This document shows positions 16,807 through 25,308 of a stretch of DNA of 64,000 nt, piece by piece. Both the position numbers and the translations under genes were made by a program. The first letter of the stretch is position 1; every line of letters starts with the position of its first letter. The notes under the pieces are model-generated. The model did not search any database and was not told where the DNA came from. It saw only the letters and a list, made by a program, of their open reading frames with translations. The DNA comes from Flavobacterium sp. GSB-24 (GTDB lineage: Bacteria; Bacteroidota; Bacteroidia; Flavobacteriales; Flavobacteriaceae): assembly GCF_027924665.1 (NCBI RefSeq), contig NZ_AP027043.1:2480001-2544000 (forward strand). The letters are read 5' to 3'.

Positions 16807-19110
16807 TTAAACGCTTTCCTCTAAAATCGAATAAACCAACTCTTTCGTAGGCTTTTGATCTTTTAGTTTAGCTCGAACTTCATCAAAAGTTACTTTAAAA
16901 TCGCATCCTGATTTGTATGCTGCGCATCCGTAAGCGGTTTTTCCTTTTAAGATTGTTCCTTTTTTACATTTCGGACATATTAGAGAATCTGATGTTGGAG
17001 TGGCTGCAGTTTTTGGAGCTGTTTTTTTAGGTTCTAATTTCAGTTTATAATTTTCTTCAAAACGAATTAAACCTTCAACCGTTCCAGCCTCGGTTTTAAA
17101 TCCTTTTATATTCACAGTTGAACCTTTTTGAATCAATCGTAAATACTGACTTTCGGTTATTTTTTTATCGGCAAAAACATAAGGAAGCACAAAATCACAG
17201 CCCGATTTATATTCGCTGCAGCCAAAAGCCGATTTTCCTTTTATGAAATTTCCTTTTTGGCATTTCGGACAGGTTTCGGCTAAAATCCCTGCTGCTTTCT
17301 TTTTTTCTGCTTTTACAACTGGTTTTTGCACCGTGGCAGCATGCGAAATATTGGCGTGTTTTGTTTCACTTCTTACTTCATAAACCAAAGCTTCAACCAT
17401 GCGTTTCATGTTTTTTATAAACGCTGAGGCTGTAAAAGTTCCTTTTTCAATATCTTTCAGCTGTTTTTCCCAAGAACCCGTAAGTTCAGCCGATTTGATC
17501 AATTCATTCTGAATCGTATCAATCAACTGGATTCCAGTTACAGTTGGTAAAACCTGTTTTTTATTGCGGACAATATATTGACGCTTAAAAAGCGTTTCGA
17601 TAATATTCGCACGCGTTGACGGACGACCGATTCCGTTTTCTTTCATCAATTCGCGTAAATCTTCGTCATCGACTTGTTTTCCTGCCGTTTCCATGGCACG
17701 CAGTAAAGTTGCTTCGGTAAAATGATTGGGCGGTTTGGTTTCTTTTTGAAGGAAAGAAGGTTCGTGCGGACCTTTTTCGCCCACAACAAAACTCGGCAGT
17801 AAATCGGGTTCTTTTTCTTTCGCATTCGGATCTTCAAAAACCACACGGAAACCTTTTTTCAAGATTTCTTTTCCAGTGGCTTTAAAAGTCACATCCGCAG
17901 CTTTTCCGATAACTGTGGTATTTGCAACTAAACAATCATCATAAAAAACAGCAATAAAACGTTTGGTGATAATATCATAAACCTGCTGCTGATTGTATGG
18001 CAGATTAATTTCAATTCCCGTTGGAATAATCGCGTGGTGGTCGGTTACTTTTTTATCGTTAAAAACCTTTGGCGATTTTTTAATTTTCTTTCCTAAAAGC
18101 GGTTCTGTTAAAGGTGCATAATGCGTTAGTTTTTGCAGAATACCAGGGACTTTCGGGTAAATGTCTCCCGGAAGAAAAGTCGTATCAACCCTCGGATACG
18201 TTATGGCTTTCTGCTCATACAAAGTCTGCGCAATTTTAAGCGTTTCCTCTGCCGAAAATCCGAATTTCTGATTGCAGTAAACTTGTAAACCAGTTAAGTC
18301 GAATAACTTGGGCGCGTATTCATTTCCGTTTTTTTTGTCAACAGAAACAATTTCAAAATCACTTTCTTTGACTTTTTCAGCCAGAACTTCACCGTCTTCC
18401 TTGTTTAGAAAACGACCTTCTTCATAGCTGAAAAGCGTTTCTCTGTATAAAGTCTGTAATTCCCAATACGGCTGCGGTTTGAAGTTTTCGATTTCTTTGA
18501 ATCTTTCCACAACCATTGCCAATGTTGGTGTCTGCACGCGCCCGATAGACAAAACTTGTTTGTAACCGCCGTGTTTTACGGTATACAAACGCGTGGCATT
18601 CATTCCCAGAAGCCAGTCGCCAATCGCTCTGGAGAATCCGGCATAAAATAAATTATCGTAGTTTTCAGAAGGTTTTAAGTTGTCGAAACCTTCTTTTATG
18701 GCTTCGGTTGTAAGTGACGAAATCCAAAGACGTTTTATTTCGCCTTTATAATTTGCTTCATTCATTACCCAGCGCTGAATCAATTCTCCTTCCTGCCCGG
18801 CATCCCCGCAGTTGATAACCAATTCGGCTTTGTCGAAAAGACTTTTAATGATTTTAAACTGTTTTTGGATTCCTGAATTCTGAACCACTTTGGTTTCAAA
18901 TTTTTCAGGAAGCATTGGTAAATTGTTCAAATCCCAGCTTTTCCAGTGTGGTTTGTAATCGTTGGGTTCTTTTAAGGTGCATAAATGTCCAAAAGTGTAG
19001 GTTACGGCATAACCGTTTCCTTCATAATAGCCGTCGTGTTTGGTATTGGCGCCCAAAACGGATGCGATTTCTCGTGCTACACTTGGTTTCTCAGCAATAC
19101 AGACCTTCAT
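16807..19110 (-). CDS. topB: DNA topoisomerase III with two C-terminal zinc-ribbon repeats
   Basis: A type IA topoisomerase acting on single-stranded regions and decatenating DNA. The TOPRIM domain begins at the start (MKVCIAEKPSVA, catalytic Glu7) with the acidic motif D103-AGQEGE-109. 'SIGRVQTPTLAMVVERF' and the catalytic tyrosine Y305 (ITYPRVDTTFLPGD) follow. The C-terminus has two near-repeated Topo_C ZnRpt modules, CPKC...GCSEYKSGCDF and CPKC...GCAAYKSGCDF (about 625-655 and 710-740). Length 767 is normal for the Bacteroidota TopB; many Bacteroidetes mobile elements also carry topB, but no conjugation gene is nearby, so this looks chromosomal. Confidence 0.96.
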   Translation of the reverse strand: MKVCIAEKPSVAREIASVLGANTKHDGYYEGNGYAVTYTFGHLCTLKEPNDYKPHWKSWDLNNLPMLPEKFETKVVQNSGIQKQFKIIKSLFDKAELVINCGDAGQEGELIQRWVMNEANYKGEIKRLWISSLTTEAIKEGFDNLKPSENYDNLFYAGFSRAIGDWLLGMNATRLYTVKHGGYKQVLSIGRVQTPTLAMVVERFKEIENFKPQPYWELQTLYRETLFSYEEGRFLNKEDGEVLAEKVKESDFEIVSVDKKNGNEYAPKLFDLTGLQVYCNQKFGFSAEETLKIAQTLYEQKAITYPRVDTTFLPGDIYPKVPGILQKLTHYAPLTEPLLGKKIKKSPKVFNDKKVTDHHAIIPTGIEINLPYNQQQVYDIITKRFIAVFYDDCLVANTTVIGKAADVTFKATGKEILKKGFRVVFEDPNAKEKEPDLLPSFVVGEKGPHEPSFLQKETKPPNHFTEATLLRAMETAGKQVDDEDLRELMKENGIGRPSTRANIIETLFKRQYIVRNKKQVLPTVTGIQLIDTIQNELIKSAELTGSWEKQLKDIEKGTFTASAFIKNMKRMVEALVYEVRSETKHANISHAATVQKPVVKAEKKKAAGILAETCPKCQKGNFIKGKSAFGCSEYKSGCDFVLPYVFADKKITESQYLRLIQKGSTVNIKGFKTEAGTVEGLIRFEENYKLKLEPKKTAPKTAATPTSDSLICPKCKKGTILKGKTAYGCAAYKSGCDFKVTFDEVRAKLKDQKPTKELVYSILEESV

Positions 19111-19376
19111 TCTTTCTTTTCTTATTGAAGAGCGAAGTTAGGATTTTTTTTTGGTTTGCCACAAAGGCGCGAAGGCGCTAAGTTTTATGATTTATGTTTG
19201 TTTTCAAAGACTGCCAAAAAAAGGCAATTTAAAATTAGAAATTTTAAAAGTAGAAGAGGAGGTTTAATATCCGTTTTCCTTTTAAGTCAGCAGCATCCTA
19301 AAAAGAGATTTCTTTTTGGGATGTTTTTTTATAATTTTTCCGATTCACAAAAATCAATTTTGAAATACTATTCAGC

Positions 19377-19871
19377 TTAATTATTTATCATCGGATTCAA
19401 ATTCTCATCTTTATTGCGTAAATCCAAACCACCTTCGTAAACCGATTTAAGATTGATGAGATAAAAATGCCAGCCGTTTGAACAGCCCAGTCTAATATAT
19501 TGTTTCGAAGAATCATCTGTTGGAATATTATGATGACGAAGTTCTACTATCGTGTAATCATTACTTTCGCTCAATTTTACATCTACAAGGCAATCTCCCT
19601 CAAATGTAAACTGCAGTTGGTCTTTTCCGTTTGCAGCAGTTATTTTTCCTTTCATTGTGTCATCATACAGATACCAAAGCCATTCATACGTATTGCCTTC
19701 AGAAACGTTTTGGTCCTTACTTATCAGCTCTTGATTACTATCAAAAAAAGATACTTTTTCGAGAAACCATTTTTCAAGTTCCTCAGCCTTTGTCCAGGCG
19801 TTATAAATGTCACTGATTTTAGCTTTAACGGCTATTTTTTTTGTGAAAGAGGTCCAGTCGAAATTTTCCAT
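19377..19871 (-). CDS. SRPBCC/AHSA1-type START-like domain protein
   Basis: The 164-residue protein has the AHSA1 pattern: 'FTKKIAVKAKISDIYNAWTKAEELEKWFLEKVSF' (first strand, helix and the W-F ligand pocket), 'GNTYEWLWYLYD', 'LQFTFEGDCLVDVKL' and a C-terminal 'GCSNGWHFYLINLKSVYEGGLDLRN' helix. These cytoplasmic proteins bind hydrophobic ligands or partners; the specific role is unknown. A short duplicated copy of its 5' end lies at 20402-20460, beyond the neighbouring membrane-protein gene. Confidence 0.88.
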   Translation of the reverse strand: MENFDWTSFTKKIAVKAKISDIYNAWTKAEELEKWFLEKVSFFDSNQELISKDQNVSEGNTYEWLWYLYDDTMKGKITAANGKDQLQFTFEGDCLVDVKLSESNDYTIVELRHHNIPTDDSSKQYIRLGCSNGWHFYLINLKSVYEGGLDLRNKDENLNPMINN

Positions 19872-19921
19872 GGTCTAAGTTTTTTATTGTTTATAACTAA
19901 ATTTTAATTTATAAAAGTATT

Positions 19922-20398
19922 TTAAAATATAGTATTAAGACCCAGCAAATTTCCAACAGAAATATAGGTAAAGACCAAACCCACAATGACTAACATGATT
20001 AAACCAAATCCATTGGAGTTATCTTTTAAAATAAATTTTTCTGGACTCTCTGAATTGTAAATTATTTTTACGGTTTTATTGATATTTCCTCGAAACGACC
20101 TAACTTTATCTAAATCCAGTGAGGTGTGAAAAGAAGGTTTTCCTGTAATTATCTTTTCTTCAATAGTTTGAAACTCAATAATTGGTGTTTTATATCCTTC
20201 TGTATCTGATTCATAAGAGACAATTTTCCCATTAATTTCTATTCCATTTCTCCTAATATTATTTAATTGTAATATGTTATTAGCTGTATAGGCTAATGCA
20301 GTTATACCGAGAATTAAGAAACAAATTACAGGTTTGTAAAACATAAAGAAGACAAAAAAGACAACATATATTATCCCATACTTTTTGCTAAAATCCAT
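19922..20398 (-). CDS. Membrane protein, DUF3592-like
   Basis: The 158-residue protein has two N-terminal hydrophobic segments (about 8-40), a small soluble domain ('RRNGIEINGKIVSYESDTEGYKTPIIEFQTIEEKIITGKPSFHT') and one C-terminal membrane segment (about 130-152). The central pattern 'G..v.g.Vv.y........y.P.v.F.t.e' followed by 'v.ViYns..PekfiL' is DUF3592-like. Function unknown. Its start codon sits within a degraded copy of the neighbouring START-like gene's 5' end, so the gene appears to lie inside a local duplication or insertion. Confidence 0.65.
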   Translation of the reverse strand: MDFSKKYGIIYVVFFVFFMFYKPVICFLILGITALAYTANNILQLNNIRRNGIEINGKIVSYESDTEGYKTPIIEFQTIEEKIITGKPSFHTSLDLDKVRSFRGNINKTVKIIYNSESPEKFILKDNSNGFGLIMLVIVGLVFTYISVGNLLGLNTIF

Positions 20399-20460
20399 TT
20401 TTATGACTATTTTTTTTGTGAAAGATTTCCCAGTCGAAATTTCCCATGGTTAAGTTTTTT
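20391..20460 (-). pseudogene. Remnant of a duplicated START-like (AHSA1) gene 5' end
   Basis: On the minus strand from 20447 the sequence reads M-G-N-F-D-W then, after a one-base shift, the bases for 'SFTKKIA' of the gene at 19377-19871. The match also includes the bases just before the start (AAAAAACTTA before the ATG). About 45 of 52 positions agree by eye. The copy stops after 19 codons, overlapping the start of the DUF3592-like gene. It is a truncated, frameshifted duplicate. Confidence 0.7.
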
Positions 20461-20470
20461 CTAATATCAG

Positions 20471-20496
20471 TTGTATACGACCGATTGTATACAATC
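20471..20496. promoter_or_regulatory. Operator-like palindrome GATTGTATACAATC
   Basis: A perfect 14-nt palindrome (20483-20496) follows a half-site TTGTATAC (20471-20478) with 12-13 bp phasing, about 55-80 bp before the small conserved gene at 20551. It looks like a repressor operator; no binding protein is known. Confidence 0.45.
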
Positions 20497-20550
20497 ATGT
20501 AAAAATAATCTATTATTTCTAGTTTTGTTTTGAAATAAAAATAGAGAATC

Positions 20551-20880
20551 ATGGAAACACAAAATAAAGAAAGAGCCGAAGAATTATTAGAATTAATAAA
20601 TAAAGGAAGATATTTCACCAAATTAAAACCAGTACCTAAAGAAGCCAACTCGTTTACCATACCGCTAAAAGTATCTTCTCATAACGAATTAAATCTAATG
20701 GTTTCAGATTTGCTAAAAGCAAGTATTATTCTGCTTAATCCAGATGCAAACGGTTTGTCAAGTTTTACAAAAGACAATAATGTCAATGTAATGACTTTGC
20801 TTGAAATCGCCTTGCAGTTATTGCCAGAAGATGAAATGGAGTTGTTGGATGATTTGCATAAATTTCATTTGATGAGTTAA
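20551..20880 (+). CDS. Small conserved protein of unknown function, 109 aa (paralogue A)
   Basis: I recognise no named family. The protein is acidic and largely helical, with no signal peptide or membrane segment. It is clearly paralogous to the 104-residue protein at 47834-48148: shared pattern YFTxLKPxxEAxSxT, xxKVxxxxELxxxxxDLLKxxIxxL, then xVNVxxLLExxLxLxPxDEMExL. It sits next to the candidate defence block (nuclease plus STAND protein), and its paralogue sits next to the reverse transcriptase. It is preceded by the GATTGTATACAATC palindrome. Confidence 0.75.
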   Translation: METQNKERAEELLELINKGRYFTKLKPVPKEANSFTIPLKVSSHNELNLMVSDLLKASIILLNPDANGLSSFTKDNNVNVMTLLEIALQLLPEDEMELLDDLHKFHLMS

Positions 20881-20966
20881 TGCGATTTGTTTTGGCTACA
20901 TAGAGAAATAGAGAGAGACTTGCTAACGACAGTGAACGAAAGAACATTTTTTGATTATCTCATTTA

Positions 20967-21230
20967 TTATTTTCTTTTAAGTTTATCCGAAAGTAATCCT
21001 AAAACCTCTGCGGCCATACCAAATAATGTTCCTATTATAATTGATTTCCCTATAATTTTGAATTGAAAACCATTACCCATAATTAAATAAATTATCACAA
21101 TAATAAATCCAATGATTAAACCTAATGTCAAGCCTCCCCAAATGGCGTTTTTTCTCTTCCAAAAAATAAGTAATCCAGCTATTGATATTATTGCTAGAAT
21201 TCTCCAAATACCTAAATCATTTATGTTCAT
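20967..21230 (-). CDS. Small membrane protein, 87 aa
   Basis: Three predicted membrane helices (about 9-24, 30-52 and 60-80) and a short basic tail (SDKLKRK). No family recognised. It lies 37 bp downstream of the PD-(D/E)XK nuclease gene on the same strand, so it may be cotranscribed with it and the STAND gene. Base composition is as AT-rich as the rest of this accessory block. Confidence 0.6.
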   Translation of the reverse strand: MNINDLGIWRILAIISIAGLLIFWKRKNAIWGGLTLGLIIGFIIVIIYLIMGNGFQFKIIGKSIIIGTLFGMAAEVLGLLSDKLKRK

Positions 21231-21267
21231 TTTTTTTAATTCTTCATTTTACGTTAGATAAAAATAG

Positions 21268-22401
21268 TTACATTTCTAAACCTTTTGTTTTTGATAAAAT
21301 ATTTTCTATTTCTGTTTTAAAAATATTTTTCATTTCACCATTTTTAATTGCTATCATAGCATCTTTGTTCCAAGAGTTATATTTAGAGAAATCATTCCAG
21401 ACCCAGTTTTTATTATTCCCTTTAAATTTTCCTTTTAATATTTCCAATGTTTCATCTTTTCTATTGTCGCGATTAATATATGTCAGTCCAATAATTGAAT
21501 TTCTCAATCCGCGTGCTTCAAATTCCAAAGCTATTTTGAAAAAATTCCATTCTGGATTTGTAATTTGAAAACCTGCCCAAGATGTATTAACTCTGTCGTA
21601 TTCGTCAGACTCATTAACGAGATTAAATTCTTTACATAAGTCATTTAACTGTGGTAATAGAATTTTATTGATCAAATGATTTTTGACATCATTTAATCTT
21701 TCTCCAATTGTGAACGTCGCTTCAATATTCTCACTTTGACTTAAAAGCTCAATGATTTCATTATTCATCTTAGAAAGGGAAGTATTATTTGTTAAAAATT
21801 TTAGGTGATTGATGTATTGTATTAAGGTTTCTCTTATAACTGGATTTTTCGCGGAAATTTCAACACACCTTTCCAGCCAGCTTATTATAGTATGACTATA
21901 CGAAACTGTTGTATAATTAGAGTCTTGCGCACTATTATCAGAGGCATCATCTCCAAATAATGTTAGGTAGAAGAGTTTATAATCCTCGAAATTATTCTTA
22001 GCATATGTTTCGTATCTCTTTAATTGATCTTTTTGATCATTAGCATAAATTTTATTTTCGATTACAAGACATTGATCATTGTTTTTAATTAGAATGTCTA
22101 TTCTTCCTAACTCTCCAATTGAAAATTCGGGAATTACTTTTATGTTATTAAGAGAAAAGTGATAATCTTCAGATAATAAATTTTCTTTTTTTAAAATTTT
22201 TAGAAACGCTATGAAAAATTTATTGCCGAAATTATGAGATGAATTATTACTTAAAAGCTCTGTTAAAATTGCCGAATGCGTTACTTCGTAATGATTAACT
22301 CCACAAATTCTAAAGATATTAAATCTTTCTTCTGATGATAGGACAGAAATCTCTTTTTGATATTTATTAAGGATTTTTATTTTCTCTAATAATTGTAGCA
22401 T
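21268..22401 (-). CDS. PD-(D/E)XK nuclease family protein
   Basis: I chose the start MLQLLEKIKIL at 22401; an in-frame upstream Met at 22443 would add 14 residues (391 aa) but reads into a compositionally odd GC-rich patch. Numbering from the longer form, the nuclease core is 'GELGRIDILIKNNDQCLVIENKI', with D116, E129 and K131 as the D...ExK metal-binding triad. An N-terminal helical segment carries 'HYEVTHSAILTELLSNNSSHNFG', typical of the PDDEXK_4-like group. It probably cuts or binds nucleic acid. It lies downstream of the AlbA_2-STAND gene on the same strand, and joint action in phage defence is inferred. Confidence 0.82.
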   Translation of the reverse strand: MLQLLEKIKILNKYQKEISVLSSEERFNIFRICGVNHYEVTHSAILTELLSNNSSHNFGNKFFIAFLKILKKENLLSEDYHFSLNNIKVIPEFSIGELGRIDILIKNNDQCLVIENKIYANDQKDQLKRYETYAKNNFEDYKLFYLTLFGDDASDNSAQDSNYTTVSYSHTIISWLERCVEISAKNPVIRETLIQYINHLKFLTNNTSLSKMNNEIIELLSQSENIEATFTIGERLNDVKNHLINKILLPQLNDLCKEFNLVNESDEYDRVNTSWAGFQITNPEWNFFKIALEFEARGLRNSIIGLTYINRDNRKDETLEILKGKFKGNNKNWVWNDFSKYNSWNKDAMIAIKNGEMKNIFKTEIENILSKTKGLEM

Positions 22402-22533
22402 TTTCTTTTTATTATAATATTGATTTGTAAGCATTGAGTACATGAGCGGGACACATGCGCCAGCAGGGGATCGTCTTGCTTATGTATTTTTTTGGTTTTG
22501 TACATTTGGAATACTCACATTACCAGAAATAAA

Positions 22534-24984
22534 CTATAATTTTAGTTTCCATCCTTTGTCAACTAATTGATCTTTAATATATTTTTTTGGATCTTCATAA
22601 TATTTTTCACCAATTATTTTTTCTTCTAATTCCTTTTTTAAACTTAATAATTTATAATTATCTGGGTCAGATTTCAACCCGAAAGAACAAATTTCTAAAG
22701 CCTTTTTATTATCACGAATATTATTTCGATAATTTATAGCATTATTAAATGCAGCTATAGAATTAGAATGGATTTGCGAAGATGTTAGTTCTTCATTTCG
22801 ATGGTAAGATTTTTCGAAATATTCATTTGCTATTTTTGCTAGTTCAATTCGTGTTTGTTTACTTGATGTAAAACTTGTTTTGGTTGCTTTATATGTATAT
22901 GCTTGTGCTAGTCCTAAGCAAACTCTTTGGTCTTTATCATCTAATTGATAAGCTTTCAAAAAATAAGCTATACTATTGTTTACGATTTCTTTAGCATTTT
23001 TTGGCTTACCAAATCTGCTTTTAAATTCTAAATAACCAAGTTCAATATAGGCTTCTAAAAAGGTGTCATCAATTTCTGTAGCTAATTTAAATTCTTTTTT
23101 TGATCTCTCATATGAATCGCTATAAATACCGTTTTCTTCTATTTTTCCCTTTATTAAATATAGAAAAGCAAAGTTTTTATTGTTTTCAATTAGTTCAGCT
23201 ATATTTTCAATTGCTGTATCATAATCATAGTTAGCTAATGTGAGTGTTTTTAGAGCTTCCTGGGCTGCAACTTTTTGAATTAAATTTTTTGCTTTGGAAC
23301 GATGAATTAAATTTAATATTGAAATATCTTTTGAATTAAATTTATTTTTCTCAATTAAAAAATTCTCGTAATTAGCTAAAATATTTGATTCATTATCAAG
23401 ATTTAAATACTGTTTGGAATATAATTTTGCTAAAAATGGAATTGAGTATCCAATATTTGCAGTTGAGTCTAATTTTTGATAACAGAGAGACATTTTAGTT
23501 AAATTAGGTATGCCTTCAATTCCAATTTCGTCTGACGTAAAATTACTTATATATACCAAATCGTCTAGATTTAAAAATTCCTCTTTTTCTGGAAGTGAAA
23601 ATATGTACAATAAAGTTTTTTCAACGGTGCTTAATTTATCTATTGACCCTTTGAAGCAAAAATTTAAGATGCTTTCGTAAGATTTTCCATTTTTAATGTT
23701 ATTAATAACATTTTCTATAGGAGTTCCATTTGCAATTTGATGGCATATTAATTGACCAGCAAGTGGCATTCCTTTAGTGTAATCATATAATTCATCAATT
23801 TTATTATTAAATAACTCAGTAAATTCAGGTTTGTCTTTTCCTGTAAATATTTTAAATTGGGAATTTAAAAATTTTGGAAATTCACTATCTTTTTCAAAAC
23901 CATGAAGGTTAATTCGAGTTAGGTAAAAATCGCCTAGTGTTTCTCTTGTGGTTAATATTATTTTTAATGAAGCAGGCGAATTTTCCAAAAATTCAACTAA
24001 CTGTGAATCATTAAGAGTTTCAAGATTGTCTATAATCAATAAAACTTTATTTTTAGATAAAAAGTCAGCAACATATTCTTCAATTTCTAAATCTTGTTCA
24101 AATTCCCATTCATCTAAAAGATTATTTTTGCTGATGAAATCATATATTTCAAGTATTAATTCTTTGTAACTTGCAATAAATTCAGTTAAATCTTTTATTC
24201 CATTTGGTGTATATTTGTTTCTTTTAGAACTTGTCCAAATGATAAAATCAAATTGTCTATTTTCTTGATTTTTTAATAACTGAGATGCATAATAGTGTAC
24301 AAATGTTGTTTTACCGATGCCTCCAATACCATCAATTTGAATTATTCTATTATTAGCATGACTAATTTTATTTTCAAGATCAGTTAAATATTCTGTTCTT
24401 CCAATAAATTCATTGTATAATAGTGGCTGTGTAGTTATATTTTCAATAATATTAAAGTTTACACTTTTTTGTTTATAGAACAAACTATCAGCTTTAATTG
24501 ATCGACTACCACGCCTACAATAAACATCACCCTTTCTGAATGTTGTAATATTTTTATCTGATTTATTTCCCCAACTTTTTTTTACATATTGCCCATCTCT
24601 TTTAAATGAAAGAATTTGTTGCTTTGTTGGTTCTACATAGATGACAAAGAAATAATTAGATTCAATTTCAACTGTATTTGAATAAATGTTAATTTCTCCA
24701 TCAATATAATTGTCAAAAATATTTGAAAGATTGGCATCATCTATTTTATCGTCACTTCTTTCATCAAGTCCAATCCATTCTGAATCGTTGTTGACTCCAT
24801 AAATTATGTATCCGCCTTTTGAATTAGCAAAAGAAAGAATATCTTTAACAAATTCAACCTTATCTTTAGTCTCTTTTATAGAGAAAACTTCTTTAAAATC
24901 TAAATCTGTGAATTCAGAATTTATTTTATAATTTTTGATTTTAAGAATCTGTTGTTCTGAAATTTTTTCTAAATGTTCAAGCAT
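22534..24984 (-). CDS. AlbA_2 (Schlafen-like) - NB-ARC STAND NTPase - TPR protein, candidate anti-phage sensor
   Basis: The 816-residue protein has three parts. Residues 25-165 form an AlbA_2/Schlafen DNA- or RNA-binding domain (LDFKE at 28-32, 'SFANSKGGYIIYGV' at 51-64, YCRRGS at 155-160). Residues about 190-450 form an NB-ARC/STAND ATPase: GRTEYL at 195-200, Walker A GIGGIGKTT at 219-227, Walker B VLLIIDN at 314-320, TTR at 345-347 and the GxP motif GMPLAG at 405-410. Residues about 560-800 are TPR-like helical repeats. This is the effector-NTPase-sensor order of Avs/bNACHT/NB-ARC defence proteins. The AlbA_2 effector position is unusual to me. A -7 box TATGTTTG lies at 25047-25054. Confidence 0.85.
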   Translation of the reverse strand: MLEHLEKISEQQILKIKNYKINSEFTDLDFKEVFSIKETKDKVEFVKDILSFANSKGGYIIYGVNNDSEWIGLDERSDDKIDDANLSNIFDNYIDGEINIYSNTVEIESNYFFVIYVEPTKQQILSFKRDGQYVKKSWGNKSDKNITTFRKGDVYCRRGSRSIKADSLFYKQKSVNFNIIENITTQPLLYNEFIGRTEYLTDLENKISHANNRIIQIDGIGGIGKTTFVHYYASQLLKNQENRQFDFIIWTSSKRNKYTPNGIKDLTEFIASYKELILEIYDFISKNNLLDEWEFEQDLEIEEYVADFLSKNKVLLIIDNLETLNDSQLVEFLENSPASLKIILTTRETLGDFYLTRINLHGFEKDSEFPKFLNSQFKIFTGKDKPEFTELFNNKIDELYDYTKGMPLAGQLICHQIANGTPIENVINNIKNGKSYESILNFCFKGSIDKLSTVEKTLLYIFSLPEKEEFLNLDDLVYISNFTSDEIGIEGIPNLTKMSLCYQKLDSTANIGYSIPFLAKLYSKQYLNLDNESNILANYENFLIEKNKFNSKDISILNLIHRSKAKNLIQKVAAQEALKTLTLANYDYDTAIENIAELIENNKNFAFLYLIKGKIEENGIYSDSYERSKKEFKLATEIDDTFLEAYIELGYLEFKSRFGKPKNAKEIVNNSIAYFLKAYQLDDKDQRVCLGLAQAYTYKATKTSFTSSKQTRIELAKIANEYFEKSYHRNEELTSSQIHSNSIAAFNNAINYRNNIRDNKKALEICSFGLKSDPDNYKLLSLKKELEEKIIGEKYYEDPKKYIKDQLVDKGWKLKL

Positions 24985-25046
24985 ATTTTAGGTTCTATAA
25001 TATGAAATGGTAATTTTTTAATCTCGATATTTATTATTTAATCTTT

Positions 25047-25054
25047 CAAACATA
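25047..25054 (-). promoter_or_regulatory. -7 box TATGTTTG for the STAND gene
   Basis: CAAACATA on the plus strand is a full TAnnTTTG match on the minus strand, 63 bp before the STAND start. It is the only good box seen before the three-gene leftward set. The rest of the 24985-25308 gap holds no ORF. Confidence 0.45.
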
Positions 25055-25276
25055 ATTTCTTTAAAATAAAATTCCTTACGGAAAACCGTAAACAAGTCTA
25101 TGTTTCCTTATTAAATTATTTTTTTGTGCTAAATATTATCTGTATAAATAACAAACATCGCATAAAATTCAAATTCCCCACCAAGTAAAAACCCCTGTTT
25201 TTCAAAAACAAAAACATTCAAAATTCTCCTCAAAAAACACAAAAAATCAACACTAGAATAATCAATAAATATTTCG

Positions 25277-25284
25277 TAATTTTG
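25277..25284 (+). promoter_or_regulatory. -7 box TAATTTTG for prfA
   Basis: A full TAnnTTTG match 24 bp before the start, followed by GCAGTCC as at the MFS gene promoter. Confidence 0.6.
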
Positions 25285-25308
25285 CAGTCCAATAAAAGGA
25301 ATTAGAAA

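Noticed and set aside
20388..20660. A 90-aa protein on the minus strand over the small-gene promoter
   Set aside because: It overlaps a known duplicated gene fragment and the coding strand of another gene, and lacks conserved structure; only the first 19 codons from an internal Met are the remnant.
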